Virus record (IMG/VR): IMGVR_UViG_3300041407_000052
Span: 1 to 28,347 of that record
Source of the DNA: a virus
Strand: one strand, 5' to 3'
Length of the DNA stretch: 28,347 nt
Below are positions 6,652 to 13,784 of the stretch, one piece after another. The stretch's first letter is position 1. Each line of letters starts with the position of its first letter. Under the pieces are notes generated by a model. The model worked only from the letters and a program-made list of their open reading frames with translations, made no database searches and was not told where the DNA came from. Both the position numbers and the translations under genes were made by a program.

Positions 6652-7900
6652 GAAGAATCTGTTCGGTTTGGAAAAGAATGGTGATGTAAAGGTTTGGTTG
6701 ATCAGAATTGAGGACGTGTTCTGTGATCACCCTGAAGTTATGTTGGTCATCACCCATGGTAAAGAAGGTGGTAAACTCACAGTTAAGAATGAGAGCGTGA
6801 CTCAAGGTAAGCAAGGTCGTACTGTTTACGAACAAGCTGTTTTGCAAGCTGAAGCTCGTATCAAGAAACAATTAGCTAAGAACTATCGTGAGAACCGTGA
6901 CGACCTGTTCGAAGAACTACCCATTATTGCCATGCTTGCTAAAGATGCATCTATGGAGAAACTGGAAAAGGTTAAGTTCAAGTACAAAGAAGGCATACTG
7001 GTTTCTGACAAGCTTGACGGTTTCCGCTGCCTTGCTAAATGCTTTATGTCTCCACACTTCGGTATTAAAACAGTTACGATTGAGTCTCGCACAGGTGAGA
7101 TTTACAAAGTTCCACACATCGAAGAAGAACTTCTTGGGTTCATGGAGCCGGGCGATATCCTCGACGGTGAGCTTTACGTACATGGTCCTGTACTAGAAGA
7201 AATCTCCAGTGCTGTAAAGCGGACAGATCCACAAGAAAAGATCAACGAGACATACCTTAAAGTTGCAAAGCAACTGAATAAACATGGTCCTGATAGTCCT
7301 GAATACGCAAAAGCAAAAACAGAGTATGCTCAAGCAAATGAAATTGCTAAGATTCGTGGCCAGCTTGAGTTCCGTGTATTCGACTTCGTTACTCTGTATG
7401 ATCCATTTGTGGTTCGTCTCGACAAACTGAATAAGTATGCGGATGAGCGATTCATTGACGGTGGTAAAGTATTCAAAGTTGCGTACATTACTGTCTTCTC
7501 GAAAGAGGAACTTCGTGCTGCCCACAAAGATGCTGTAGAACGTGGTTTCGAAGGTGTAATGGTTCGTACACTTGAGGGTGAATACGAGAGCGGTAAGCGT
7601 TCAGGCGGACTGTGGAAGTACAAAGAGTTCATGGATGCAGAATTCCAAATCTTGGATATTGTACCTGACAAACAAGGTCATGCTGTGTTCGTGCTTCGTA
7701 ACAACAAGAATGGTAATGTCTTTCAGTGTGTTATGGGTGATATGGAACAACGTGCTTACTACCTTGCAAACAAGCATCTTTTTATCGGTAAGTGGTTGAT
7801 GGTTAAGTTCCAGTCTCTATACAAAAAGACATTGATTCCGCAATTTCCGACTGGTATCATGTTCCGTGAATGCGATGAACAAGGGAATCCTGTTGAATGA
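6644..7900 (+). CDS. ATP-dependent DNA ligase
   Basis: 418-aa enzyme that seals nicks in duplex DNA through a lysyl-AMP intermediate. Nucleotidyltransferase motifs in order: I SDKLDGFR with nucleophile Lys123; Ia ESRTGEIY; III ILDGELY; IV GFEGVMVR; V LWKYKEFMDAEFQILDI; then an OB-fold part ending GKWLMVKFQSLYKK. The first 80 or so residues (DVKVWLIRIED ... TVKNESVTQGKQGRTVYEQA) resemble a WGR-like DNA-binding module. The start at 6644 has GGAG upstream; an earlier in-frame ATG at 6590 lies inside the neighbour and lacks a site. A charged helical insert between motifs III and IV (EKINETYLKVAKQLNKHGPD ...) is unusual. Confidence 0.93.
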   Translation: MFEKNLFGLEKNGDVKVWLIRIEDVFCDHPEVMLVITHGKEGGKLTVKNESVTQGKQGRTVYEQAVLQAEARIKKQLAKNYRENRDDLFEELPIIAMLAKDASMEKLEKVKFKYKEGILVSDKLDGFRCLAKCFMSPHFGIKTVTIESRTGEIYKVPHIEEELLGFMEPGDILDGELYVHGPVLEEISSAVKRTDPQEKINETYLKVAKQLNKHGPDSPEYAKAKTEYAQANEIAKIRGQLEFRVFDFVTLYDPFVVRLDKLNKYADERFIDGGKVFKVAYITVFSKEELRAAHKDAVERGFEGVMVRTLEGEYESGKRSGGLWKYKEFMDAEFQILDIVPDKQGHAVFVLRNNKNGNVFQCVMGDMEQRAYYLANKHLFIGKWLMVKFQSLYKKTLIPQFPTGIMFRECDEQGNPVE

Positions 7901-8427
7901 TTAATCTACTTGAGCATACAAGTTCGTCATACGGACCACGCACTTGGCACAATGCAGCTCAAGGTGTAACTCTTGCTATTGCCGTGGACTTTTCCACGGC
8001 TGGTGAGAAGCTTACAACTAAAGCAGCACAGAAGAATGGTATTGTCCATCTCGATGCTCGCGTGTTTGCAACCGATTGGATACCAGCAAGTCGTGAGTTG
8101 TATAAACTGCTGAGAGACAGTGATTGTCGAATAGTAAACGTTGCAGGCAACGGGATTTACACGTATAGTAAGCATGGTTTCGACCAACAAGGTGTTAACC
8201 ACATGGTTCAACAAGTACTCAAGCAAGTACACGAGCATTGGAAGCTTGACCATGTGGTAAGTGGTGGTCAGACAGGTGCAGACCTTGCGGGGTTGATTGC
8301 AGCAGCTAAGCTTGACATTGACTGCACAGGTATGTGGCCTAAAGGCTACAAGATGAGATTCGAAAATGGTGTTGACAAGGACCACACACCTAGTCAGATT
8401 ATGGATATAATCAATAAATACGCATGA
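7897..8427 (+). CDS. SLOG-family nucleotide-binding protein (putative molybdenum carrier-like)
   Basis: 176 aa, two parts. The C-terminal half carries VVSGGQTGADLAGLIAA (120-136) and MWPKGYK (146-152), the signature of cpSLOG proteins often named putative molybdenum carrier protein. SLOG folds bind nucleotides or nucleotide-derived ligands, and several are sensors in conflict systems. The N-terminal half (GPRTWHNAAQGVTLAIAVDF, VNVAGNGIYTYSKHG) resembles a module seen in other phage proteins. ATGA overlap with the ligase. A role in handling NAD-derived or ADP-ribose-like ligands would match nadV and the DUF7831-like gene, but is inference. Confidence 0.75.
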   Translation: MINLLEHTSSSYGPRTWHNAAQGVTLAIAVDFSTAGEKLTTKAAQKNGIVHLDARVFATDWIPASRELYKLLRDSDCRIVNVAGNGIYTYSKHGFDQQGVNHMVQQVLKQVHEHWKLDHVVSGGQTGADLAGLIAAAKLDIDCTGMWPKGYKMRFENGVDKDHTPSQIMDIINKYA

Positions 8428-8432
8428 GGTAA

Positions 8433-9053
8433 ATGATGTTCATTTTTGGTAATGTAACAGCACATGGGGTTGTCTATTTGTATCCAGACGTACCACCAAG
8501 TAACCTAGTATGGACAGACCCAAAAGGTCATACAAACTACTGGTGTTCTGTGCAAGGTGATACCTCTGGTTCAAGTAGCAGTCCGCGTACAGAGAGTCGT
8601 CAGACACTTCCTGAATCTGGGGTACCTTACAACTGGCGAGTTGGTGAGTCACTACATGCGATGTTGGGTACGGTAAGAGTTGAATTGGCACCGAGTAGTG
8701 GTAAAGTAATCGTCGGTCAAATCCACGCACACAAAGCACCAAACCCATTTGTGATGGTTACATGGTGGAATGGAGTTGCAAGGATCGACCTGAGACTTAC
8801 ACCAACCAGCTCAGCAAGTAAAGTATTGTCTGTTCCATGTGCACTTGGTGAATCATTTGAATACAGTTTGGTATTGAGTCCAGACGGTATTCTACAGGTT
8901 GCGATCAATGAATCATATTACGTGCTTGACGTAAACCCTCTTTGGGATGAATATCCGTTCTACTTCAAAGCAGGTGCTTACGTGATTGACAATGATGGAC
9001 CTGAAACCGAAGGTGGTTGGGTTGTATACGAAAAGTTTGGTGTGATTAGTTAA
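8433..9053 (+). CDS. Family-7-like polysaccharide (alginate) lyase
   Basis: 206-aa jelly-roll protein with the three PL7 motifs in order: RTESR at 52-56 (PL7 R-T/S-E-L-R), QIH at 96-98 (QIHAH; family Q-I/V-H) and YFKAGAY at 177-183 (family YFKAGxYNQ). The Arg, Gln, His and Tyr that bind and cleave alginate in the family are therefore present. PL7 enzymes beta-eliminate alginate, the exopolysaccharide of mucoid Pseudomonas. There is no signal peptide and no tail-fibre domain, and it sits among metabolic genes, so it is a free cytoplasmic product that would act after lysis or by another export route. GAGGT lies just upstream; the second ATG at 8436 has better spacing and may be the true start. 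Confidence 0.8.
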   Translation: MMFIFGNVTAHGVVYLYPDVPPSNLVWTDPKGHTNYWCSVQGDTSGSSSSPRTESRQTLPESGVPYNWRVGESLHAMLGTVRVELAPSSGKVIVGQIHAHKAPNPFVMVTWWNGVARIDLRLTPTSSASKVLSVPCALGESFEYSLVLSPDGILQVAINESYYVLDVNPLWDEYPFYFKAGAYVIDNDGPETEGGWVVYEKFGVIS

Positions 9054-9063
9054 AGGAGATAAC

Positions 9064-9792
9064 ATGCGTAAAATTATAGGATCGTGCGGACACATCGCAC
9101 AGTATGATCTGCGAGATTTCAAAGGTCGTGTACTCGCTGTGAGTGATTTGCACGGTCACTATGACTTGTTGCATGAATCTCTCAATGAAGTTGCGTTCAA
9201 CGCACAAACAGACTTGTTGTTCGTCATTGGTGATTGGTGTGACCGAGGACCAGACAGTAAACATGTTCTAGATTATGTCAATGAGCCATGGATTCACAGT
9301 CTATGCGGTAACCATGATCAGATGTTTATTGACGGGTTCGATGCTCATTGGCATCCGAACAACAGAAGTGTACTTTGTTTGAAAGCACATGGTGGTGATT
9401 GGATCTGGTCACTGACTGATCTTGAGAAGATACTGATTCATGAAGCATTCAGTGCAATGCCACTTGGTATTGAATTGCTGTTGCCACATGGTCGCAAAGT
9501 TGGACTTGTTCATGCTGAAGTCCCATACCATGACTGGGATAAATGGGTTGACATCGTTGAGACAGAACGCGATCATACACAGGCTGTTGCACAGTGGTCC
9601 AGACGTTGGTATGACTCGCAATTCAAGGGTCAAGTGAAAGGTGTTGATTTTGTTATTGCTGGTCACACACCAACCGACAGCGGTAATATTGAACGTCTTG
9701 GTAACATGCTGTTTATAGACGGTGGTAGTTTCTTTAACGATAAAGTCAACTTGGTTGAGATTGATGACAAACTGTTTAGGAGTATGAAATGA
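9064..9792 (+). CDS. Metallophosphoesterase, lambda-type Ser/Thr protein phosphatase
   Basis: 242 aa with the calcineurin-like metal motifs: SDLHG (Asp28, His30), GDWCDRGPDS (Asp57, Asp60, Arg61), CGNHD (Asn83, His84), then VHAEVP (His150) and AGHTP (His201). Size and motif spacing match bacteriophage lambda phosphatase and bacterial PrpA/PrpB and ApaH-like enzymes. Substrates could be phosphoproteins or dinucleoside polyphosphates. AAAGGAGATAAC precedes the ATG, the strongest internal ribosome-binding site of this operon. The next gene overlaps by ATGA. Confidence 0.9.
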   Translation: MRKIIGSCGHIAQYDLRDFKGRVLAVSDLHGHYDLLHESLNEVAFNAQTDLLFVIGDWCDRGPDSKHVLDYVNEPWIHSLCGNHDQMFIDGFDAHWHPNNRSVLCLKAHGGDWIWSLTDLEKILIHEAFSAMPLGIELLLPHGRKVGLVHAEVPYHDWDKWVDIVETERDHTQAVAQWSRRWYDSQFKGQVKGVDFVIAGHTPTDSGNIERLGNMLFIDGGSFFNDKVNLVEIDDKLFRSMK

Positions 9793-9971
9793 GTTTGGTA
9801 GGAGAAGTACAAAGTCCAGCGGTTAAGAGTCAGATGTTTAAAAGTCTGGAGGCTGCATTGGACTACTGCCTATTTGTCAAACCTGATGAACTTGCGATTA
9901 AGCGAGTGTTCAACGGTGTTGAAGCCATTGGTTGGCAATTACACTTTACAGGTAGCGAGGGACAACGATGA
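9789..9971 (+). CDS. Hypothetical 60-aa protein
   Basis: ATGA-coupled on both sides. It contains a compact helical segment (SQMFKSLEAALDYCLFVKPD). Possibly an accessory of its neighbours; no family recognised. Confidence 0.65.
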   Translation: MSLVGEVQSPAVKSQMFKSLEAALDYCLFVKPDELAIKRVFNGVEAIGWQLHFTGSEGQR

Positions 9972-10126
9972 AACTAGTACAACCTGATGGTCAGGATAAG
10001 AATGTGTTCAACAACTTCAAACGAACACTTCGTGATATCGACAAATTGACGAATGAACAACTTGCACTTATCAATTTTGAAGTATTTCACACTGCACGCA
10101 AACGTGGAGCGGTTGAACCAGAATGA
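9968..10126 (+). CDS. Hypothetical 52-aa protein
   Basis: ATGA-coupled on both sides. A basic helical protein (FNNFKRTLRDIDKLTNEQLA, ending HTARKRGAVEPE). Unknown. Confidence 0.65.
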   Translation: MKLVQPDGQDKNVFNNFKRTLRDIDKLTNEQLALINFEVFHTARKRGAVEPE

Positions 10127-10506
10127 ACATTGAATACACTAACGACTTAACGGTTCGTAAGTGTCGCGAGTTCCCCAGCCACGTATTCGTCTTCGGTGAT
10201 AACCTCGCTGGATACGGTACAGCTGGGCAAGCGTGTATCCGAAAAGAACCCAATGCATTTGGAATACCAACCAAACGTTATCCATCAATGAAAGCTGGTT
10301 CATTCTTCACAGATAGTCCTTGTGAGTTTGAACATGTGAAAGAGGCTTTGAGACGGTTATTCGTTTTAGCAAAGCGACATACGATTGTGTTCCCACATAA
10401 TGGGATTGGAACTGGTATGGCTAAGATGCGTGAAACGAGTCCGAAGTTGTTTGCCGAGATGAATGACATTCTACTAAAGCATTTTGGAGTGAGGAATGGA
10501 CAGTGA
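10123..10506 (+). CDS. DUF7831-like phage protein, macro-domain-like sequence pattern
   Basis: 127 aa containing VFVFGDNLAGYGTAGQACIR (21-40), PNAFGIPTKR (43-52) and IVFPHNGIGTGMAKM (88-102). The N-x-A-G-x-x-x-G-A-like loop, the AFGIPTKR strand and a glycine-rich second loop are the pattern of a phage family related to A1S_2505-type non-structural proteins and recall macrodomains, which bind ADP-ribose. Enzymatic function is not established. With nadV and the SLOG gene in the same window, work on NAD-derived metabolites is a reasonable hypothesis. Confidence 0.7.
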   Translation: MNIEYTNDLTVRKCREFPSHVFVFGDNLAGYGTAGQACIRKEPNAFGIPTKRYPSMKAGSFFTDSPCEFEHVKEALRRLFVLAKRHTIVFPHNGIGTGMAKMRETSPKLFAEMNDILLKHFGVRNGQ

Positions 10507-11027
10507 ACCTTATCAAACATCTACTGACACGGCATTATGATCCAAGTCGGTATGTAAATCAGGTATTGGACGTTGACAACAACGTCCTCACCGTGTATCT
10601 TACCAATCTTGCTGGTCAATTCGCTGGATTTCAACAGTACCGACCTGAAGTTGAATTTAAGAGGTTAAATTTACCAAATGAAGCAAGATATTTTACATAC
10701 AGTCAACGTGGTGTATCGGCCTGTTGGGGACTGGAAACGCTTGACACGAATAAAAAAGACCTATACCTTGTTGAAGGGATCTTCAAAGCGTCTGCATTAC
10801 ATATGCTTGGACATAATGCTTTAGCGTTGTTGACAGCTAACCCTAAACCAATGAAGAGTTGGTTGCACACGTTACCATACAATCTGATTGGAGTGGGTGA
10901 CGGTGATAAAGCTGGTAGTTGGATGCCAAAAATAGCAGGACAAGGTTTCCAGTCTGATTTGGACTTGGATGAATACACGCTAGAAGAACTTAGCGAATTA
11001 CTGGAGAGTAAACCATGGAAAAGATGA
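10503..11027 (+). CDS. Small TOPRIM-domain protein, primase-like
   Basis: 174 aa. A TOPRIM core is seen: LYLVEGIFKASALHMLGHNA with catalytic-type Glu91, a strand ALLTANPKP, and the acidic IGVGDGDKAGSW with Asp133 and Asp135. Upstream (QQYRPEVEFKRLNLPNEARY) resembles the linker before TOPRIM in phage and plasmid primases, but there is no zinc ribbon and no helicase part. Possible roles are primer synthesis, DNA transesterification or an OLD-like nuclease accessory. GTG start at 10503, overlapping the preceding stop. Confidence 0.7.
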   Translation: MNLIKHLLTRHYDPSRYVNQVLDVDNNVLTVYLTNLAGQFAGFQQYRPEVEFKRLNLPNEARYFTYSQRGVSACWGLETLDTNKKDLYLVEGIFKASALHMLGHNALALLTANPKPMKSWLHTLPYNLIGVGDGDKAGSWMPKIAGQGFQSDLDLDEYTLEELSELLESKPWKR

Positions 11028-11245
11028 AGAACCTATTCAACAAACTGTCCTCAAATCAGATTGCACACCTTAAAACAATCAGTTGGATCGCTGGGGTGAT
11101 CTTTACTATCTGGTTGGTGGGGTTCATGCTTGTCAACTTTACAGACCTAACGATTATCACAATTATATTGGCTGTATTTGGTTTCTTTGTATACAATACT
11201 TACATTGCTGTATACACTCTTGTCAAACATAAGAGCAGCAAGTGA
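11015..11245 (+). CDS. Two-helix inner-membrane protein, 76 aa
   Basis: Two membrane helices (about 25-45, TISWIAGVIFTIWLVGFMLV, and about 48-68, TIITIILAVFGFFVYNTYIA) flanked by basic ends (NLFNKLSSNQ and LVKHKSSK). GGAGAG upstream supports the ATG at 11015; the ATG at 11024 is an alternative. Function unknown. Confidence 0.7.
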   Translation: MEKMKNLFNKLSSNQIAHLKTISWIAGVIFTIWLVGFMLVNFTDLTIITIILAVFGFFVYNTYIAVYTLVKHKSSK

Positions 11246-11421
11246 TATGTCCTGAATGTTATAACAATGAAATCAAATATTGGCGTGATCAACCGATGAA
11301 TGAAGAGATTCGAAAGGAACTAACGTTCCAACGACACGCCAATATTTACTATTACACTCTGGATGAGGCAATGACCATCTGGGGAACACAAATTGAAGAG
11401 GAATATTATGTACAAGATTAA
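11242..11421 (+). CDS. Hypothetical 59-aa protein with single zinc knuckle
   Basis: It fills the gap between the membrane-protein gene and the next gene. The start is a GTG overlapping the previous stop (GTGA). It begins MICPECYNNEIKYWRDQP, a CPxC knuckle, and continues with Tyr-rich and acidic stretches. It overlaps the next gene by 14 bases. Coding nature is inferred from position and an open frame. Confidence 0.55.
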   Translation: MICPECYNNEIKYWRDQPMNEEIRKELTFQRHANIYYYTLDEAMTIWGTQIEEEYYVQD

Positions 11422-11608
11422 ATTGGATGACACCTGTACGGTCTTTAGTCTGTATCAGGATGACGTATTCATGGGCACTCAGACTTGGATTGGTCAGCAC
11501 TTGCTCAACATTGGTAAACACCACGGTATCGACTTGAGCAAGTGTGAGAGTGAAAGTCACATGCTTTCAATTCTTGAATGTTATATTGACATTGAGATTG
11601 TTGACTAA
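11408..11608 (+). CDS. Hypothetical 66-aa protein
   Basis: GAGGAA upstream supports the ATG at 11408. Contains VFSLYQDDVFMGTQTWIGQH and an acidic end. TAATG coupling to the next gene. No family recognised. Confidence 0.65.
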   Translation: MYKIKLDDTCTVFSLYQDDVFMGTQTWIGQHLLNIGKHHGIDLSKCESESHMLSILECYIDIEIVD

Positions 11609-11796
11609 TGGACACTGTAGATAAATATATCAGTCGTAAGTTTTGGCTTGCTGTTGTGTTCCAAACAGTATTCACGATCATGTTGTGCTACGGTAAACTT
11701 CCGGTTTCTGCATTTGAGAACCTGACGTACATGTTGCTTGGTGGTTACTTTATTAGTAATGTCACTCAGAAGATATTCGTTAAGGAAATTGTCTAA
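11608..11796 (+). CDS. Two-helix membrane protein, 62 aa
   Basis: Two hydrophobic segments (FWLAVVFQTVFTIMLCYG and LTYMLLGGYFISNV) joined by a short loop, with a basic end (TQKIFVKEIV). TAATG coupling on both sides. The second small membrane protein in this stretch; function unknown. Confidence 0.65.
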   Translation: MDTVDKYISRKFWLAVVFQTVFTIMLCYGKLPVSAFENLTYMLLGGYFISNVTQKIFVKEIV

Positions 11797-12257
11797 TGGT
11801 ATTCTGGAAGACTAAGAAGATCAATCTTGGTGATCAGTCGGTTACCGAACTTACTATTCTCGAATGGAAGCGATTCTTCAGCATTAAGTTGTTCCATTTC
11901 CATAAAACAGATGGTGATCAAGATCGATTCCACACTCACGCCTTCAACGCCGTGAGCATTCTGCTTTCTGGTGATTACATGGAAGAGATTGTTGACCAAG
12001 GTCAGATTGTTCCACTGAAACGCAGTCGTAAACGCTTCCTGTTCATTCCGAAAGATAGTTTTCATCGTATTACCAAGAGTACAGGTTGTCGTACATTGCT
12101 GATCACTGGTCCATGGGGTAAAGAGTTCAAAGAACTTCGCAAGATAAGCGGAACACTTGAACATCCACAAGGAGCAGGTGATTGGCAAGTAGTTGTTTGT
12201 GGTGCACAACGAGTGGACCAACGTTCCGAAGGTATAATTAGACTGGAGAGTATTTAA
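11796..12257 (+). CDS. Cupin-fold protein
   Basis: 153 aa with a cupin pattern: RFHTHAFNAVSILLSGDYME (44-63) supplies His46 and His48 and the glycine-turn strand, and FIPKDSFHRITK (83-94) supplies the second-motif His90. Such proteins bind a metal in a beta-barrel and include dioxygenases, isomerases and sugar-nucleotide enzymes. Substrate cannot be read from the sequence. TITGPWGKEF-like text at 102-111 recurs in phage cupin relatives. Confidence 0.65.
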   Translation: MVFWKTKKINLGDQSVTELTILEWKRFFSIKLFHFHKTDGDQDRFHTHAFNAVSILLSGDYMEEIVDQGQIVPLKRSRKRFLFIPKDSFHRITKSTGCRTLLITGPWGKEFKELRKISGTLEHPQGAGDWQVVVCGAQRVDQRSEGIIRLESI

Positions 12258-12532
12258 TGACGAAAGATGAGTTTGTAAAAACGTTCCTTGAAGGTGCGCA
12301 ACACTCACCAGAAGGTGCCACAATCAGTAACCTTCTGGGTATTGTATACGACTTACGTAAAACAGTTCATTCGAAGAACGATCAAATTGGATTTATGGAT
12401 GATACTGCTCGTGATTGTGGTTGGACACTGAACTGTCGATCATGTGGTGAAAGTTATCAGCCAGATTGTGAACTAAGTGAGATGTATGGTAGTGAAAACT
12501 ATTGCGGGCGTAATGAGTTCTGCACACCATGA
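12257..12532 (+). CDS. Hypothetical 91-aa zinc-binding-like protein
   Basis: TAATG-coupled. The C-terminal part is Cys-rich (CGWTLNCRSCGESYQPDCEL, then ENYCGRNEFC), consistent with one or two zinc knuckles; the N-terminal half is helical. No family recognised. Confidence 0.65.
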   Translation: MTKDEFVKTFLEGAQHSPEGATISNLLGIVYDLRKTVHSKNDQIGFMDDTARDCGWTLNCRSCGESYQPDCELSEMYGSENYCGRNEFCTP

Positions 12533-12819
12533 AAATCATTGGAATGTTCTACAATAACAAACATGACATGATCGAAGCCTTTCGTAAACATTCTCAAAAT
12601 GTCCAAAGCTTGGCACGTTGTTATAGTGTGGTAACTGTAAACCCTTCAGAAATGAAAATCATAGTAGATGACTGTAAATGGTTGTATTACACATTTGAGG
12701 ATGACCGTCGAATTAATGACATTTCTGGAATTCAGTTTGATGCAATCTTTTCAGAGGTAATTGACCCAAAGGCTAAATGGTACATTATGTCTAGATTCCG
12801 ACCGGGACTGAACAAATGA
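12529..12819 (+). CDS. Hypothetical 96-aa conserved-type phage protein
   Basis: ATGA-coupled on both sides. It reads as an alpha/beta protein (HSQNVQSLARCYSVVTVNPS, then SGIQFDAIFSEVIDP, ending WYIMSRFRPG). The last segment resembles short phage proteins of unknown role that decide whether a sequence falls inside a region (G-x-x-F-D-x-I-F), but this link is weak. Confidence 0.65.
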   Translation: MKIIGMFYNNKHDMIEAFRKHSQNVQSLARCYSVVTVNPSEMKIIVDDCKWLYYTFEDDRRINDISGIQFDAIFSEVIDPKAKWYIMSRFRPGLNK

Positions 12820-13295
12820 CAATTACACACGACAGTCTCTGTCTTCAGGCTGAGAAGTTCCTAAAGTCAAATGGTTTCGGTGTTGTATTCCATGATAAGT
12901 TTCGAGCAGTAACCAACAGTGGTGAAATGCCTGATTGCCTTGGTTTCAGAAGTGGTGTATCATGTCTGATCGAATGCAAGACCAGTCGAGCTGACTTCTT
13001 AGCTGATAGGAAGAAGAAGTTCCGTGTAAATCCATCAATTGGTATGGGTGATTGGCGTTTTATGCTCACACCAAAGGGATTAATCAAGGTTGATGAACTT
13101 CCAACAGGTTGGGGCTTGCTTGAGACAACTGGTAAGCGTATAATGAAAGTTCATGGCTTCCCACCAAACACAGCATGGAATGATAAACCATTCCATGCTA
13201 ACAAGCAGGCTGAGAGTGACTATATGTATTCTGCACTACGTCGAATGGTTATCCGTGGTCACTTCAATGAAATATATGAGGGTATTCCAGCATGA
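12816..13295 (+). CDS. PD-(D/E)XK-type nuclease-like protein
   Basis: 159 aa. A restriction-endonuclease-like core is visible: Glu13 on the first helix, Pro39-Asp40 (EMPDCLGFRSG), then Glu53-Cys-Lys55 (CLIECKTSRADFLADRKKKF). MmcB and VRR-NUC style DNA-repair nucleases share this order. It may degrade host DNA or process phage DNA near the ligase. The C-terminal third (FHANKQAESDYMYSALRRMV) is helical and basic. ATGA-coupled on both sides. Confidence 0.75.
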   Translation: MTITHDSLCLQAEKFLKSNGFGVVFHDKFRAVTNSGEMPDCLGFRSGVSCLIECKTSRADFLADRKKKFRVNPSIGMGDWRFMLTPKGLIKVDELPTGWGLLETTGKRIMKVHGFPPNTAWNDKPFHANKQAESDYMYSALRRMVIRGHFNEIYEGIPA

Positions 13296-13510
13296 AACAA
13301 TACAAGATTGTTAAACATTACACCGCACCAGACGATTACATCTATCGTATTTACAAACGTGAGTTTCTGTTCTTCTGGTCGTGGGAAACATCGTATTCAA
13401 CGCTTGAAAGATGTGAAAGTGTTATCGCTGGTTGGAAACAGGATGAGATTGACAAACGTGAATATGTAAAAGCGACCCCTAAACCAACTACTGTTGGTTA
13501 TTATGGTTAA
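13292..13510 (+). CDS. Hypothetical 72-aa protein
   Basis: ATGA-coupled to the nuclease gene. Aromatic and basic (HYTAPDDYIYRIYKREFLFF, then WSWETSYSTLERCESVIAGW). No family recognised. Confidence 0.65.
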   Translation: MKQYKIVKHYTAPDDYIYRIYKREFLFFWSWETSYSTLERCESVIAGWKQDEIDKREYVKATPKPTTVGYYG

Positions 13511-13784
13511 GCGAGTACAGTTGGTGAACAAACACGATGTTGGAATTCATTACGCTCTGTTCACTTGGCGTAAATGTGAATTCTGCAAACAAGACTTCAA
13601 GAAAGAGAGGGGTTATAAATGGCCTGTCTTCCGTTATGGCTATCAGTACTCGTGTGGTGATTGTTCTGCATCTGTGAGTCATTGCAACGATCAAATTGAT
13701 CATCGTCGTGCTTCTGAAGCTGCTCGAATAACAGGCAATCCTCCACCTGCTCCACCAATGCGTACATATGGAGTTAGACGATGA
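13503..13784 (+). CDS. Zinc-finger-like 93-aa protein
   Basis: The ATG at 13503 overlaps the preceding gene by eight bases; an in-frame TTG at 13494 is the alternative. Four Cys in two CxxC pairs (CEFCKQDF and SCGDCSASVSHC) about 25 residues apart suggest one zinc ribbon, followed by a proline-rich tail (GNPPPAPPMRTYG). May bind nucleic acid. ATGA overlap with phaZ. Confidence 0.65.
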   Translation: MVKRVQLVNKHDVGIHYALFTWRKCEFCKQDFKKERGYKWPVFRYGYQYSCGDCSASVSHCNDQIDHRRASEAARITGNPPPAPPMRTYGVRR

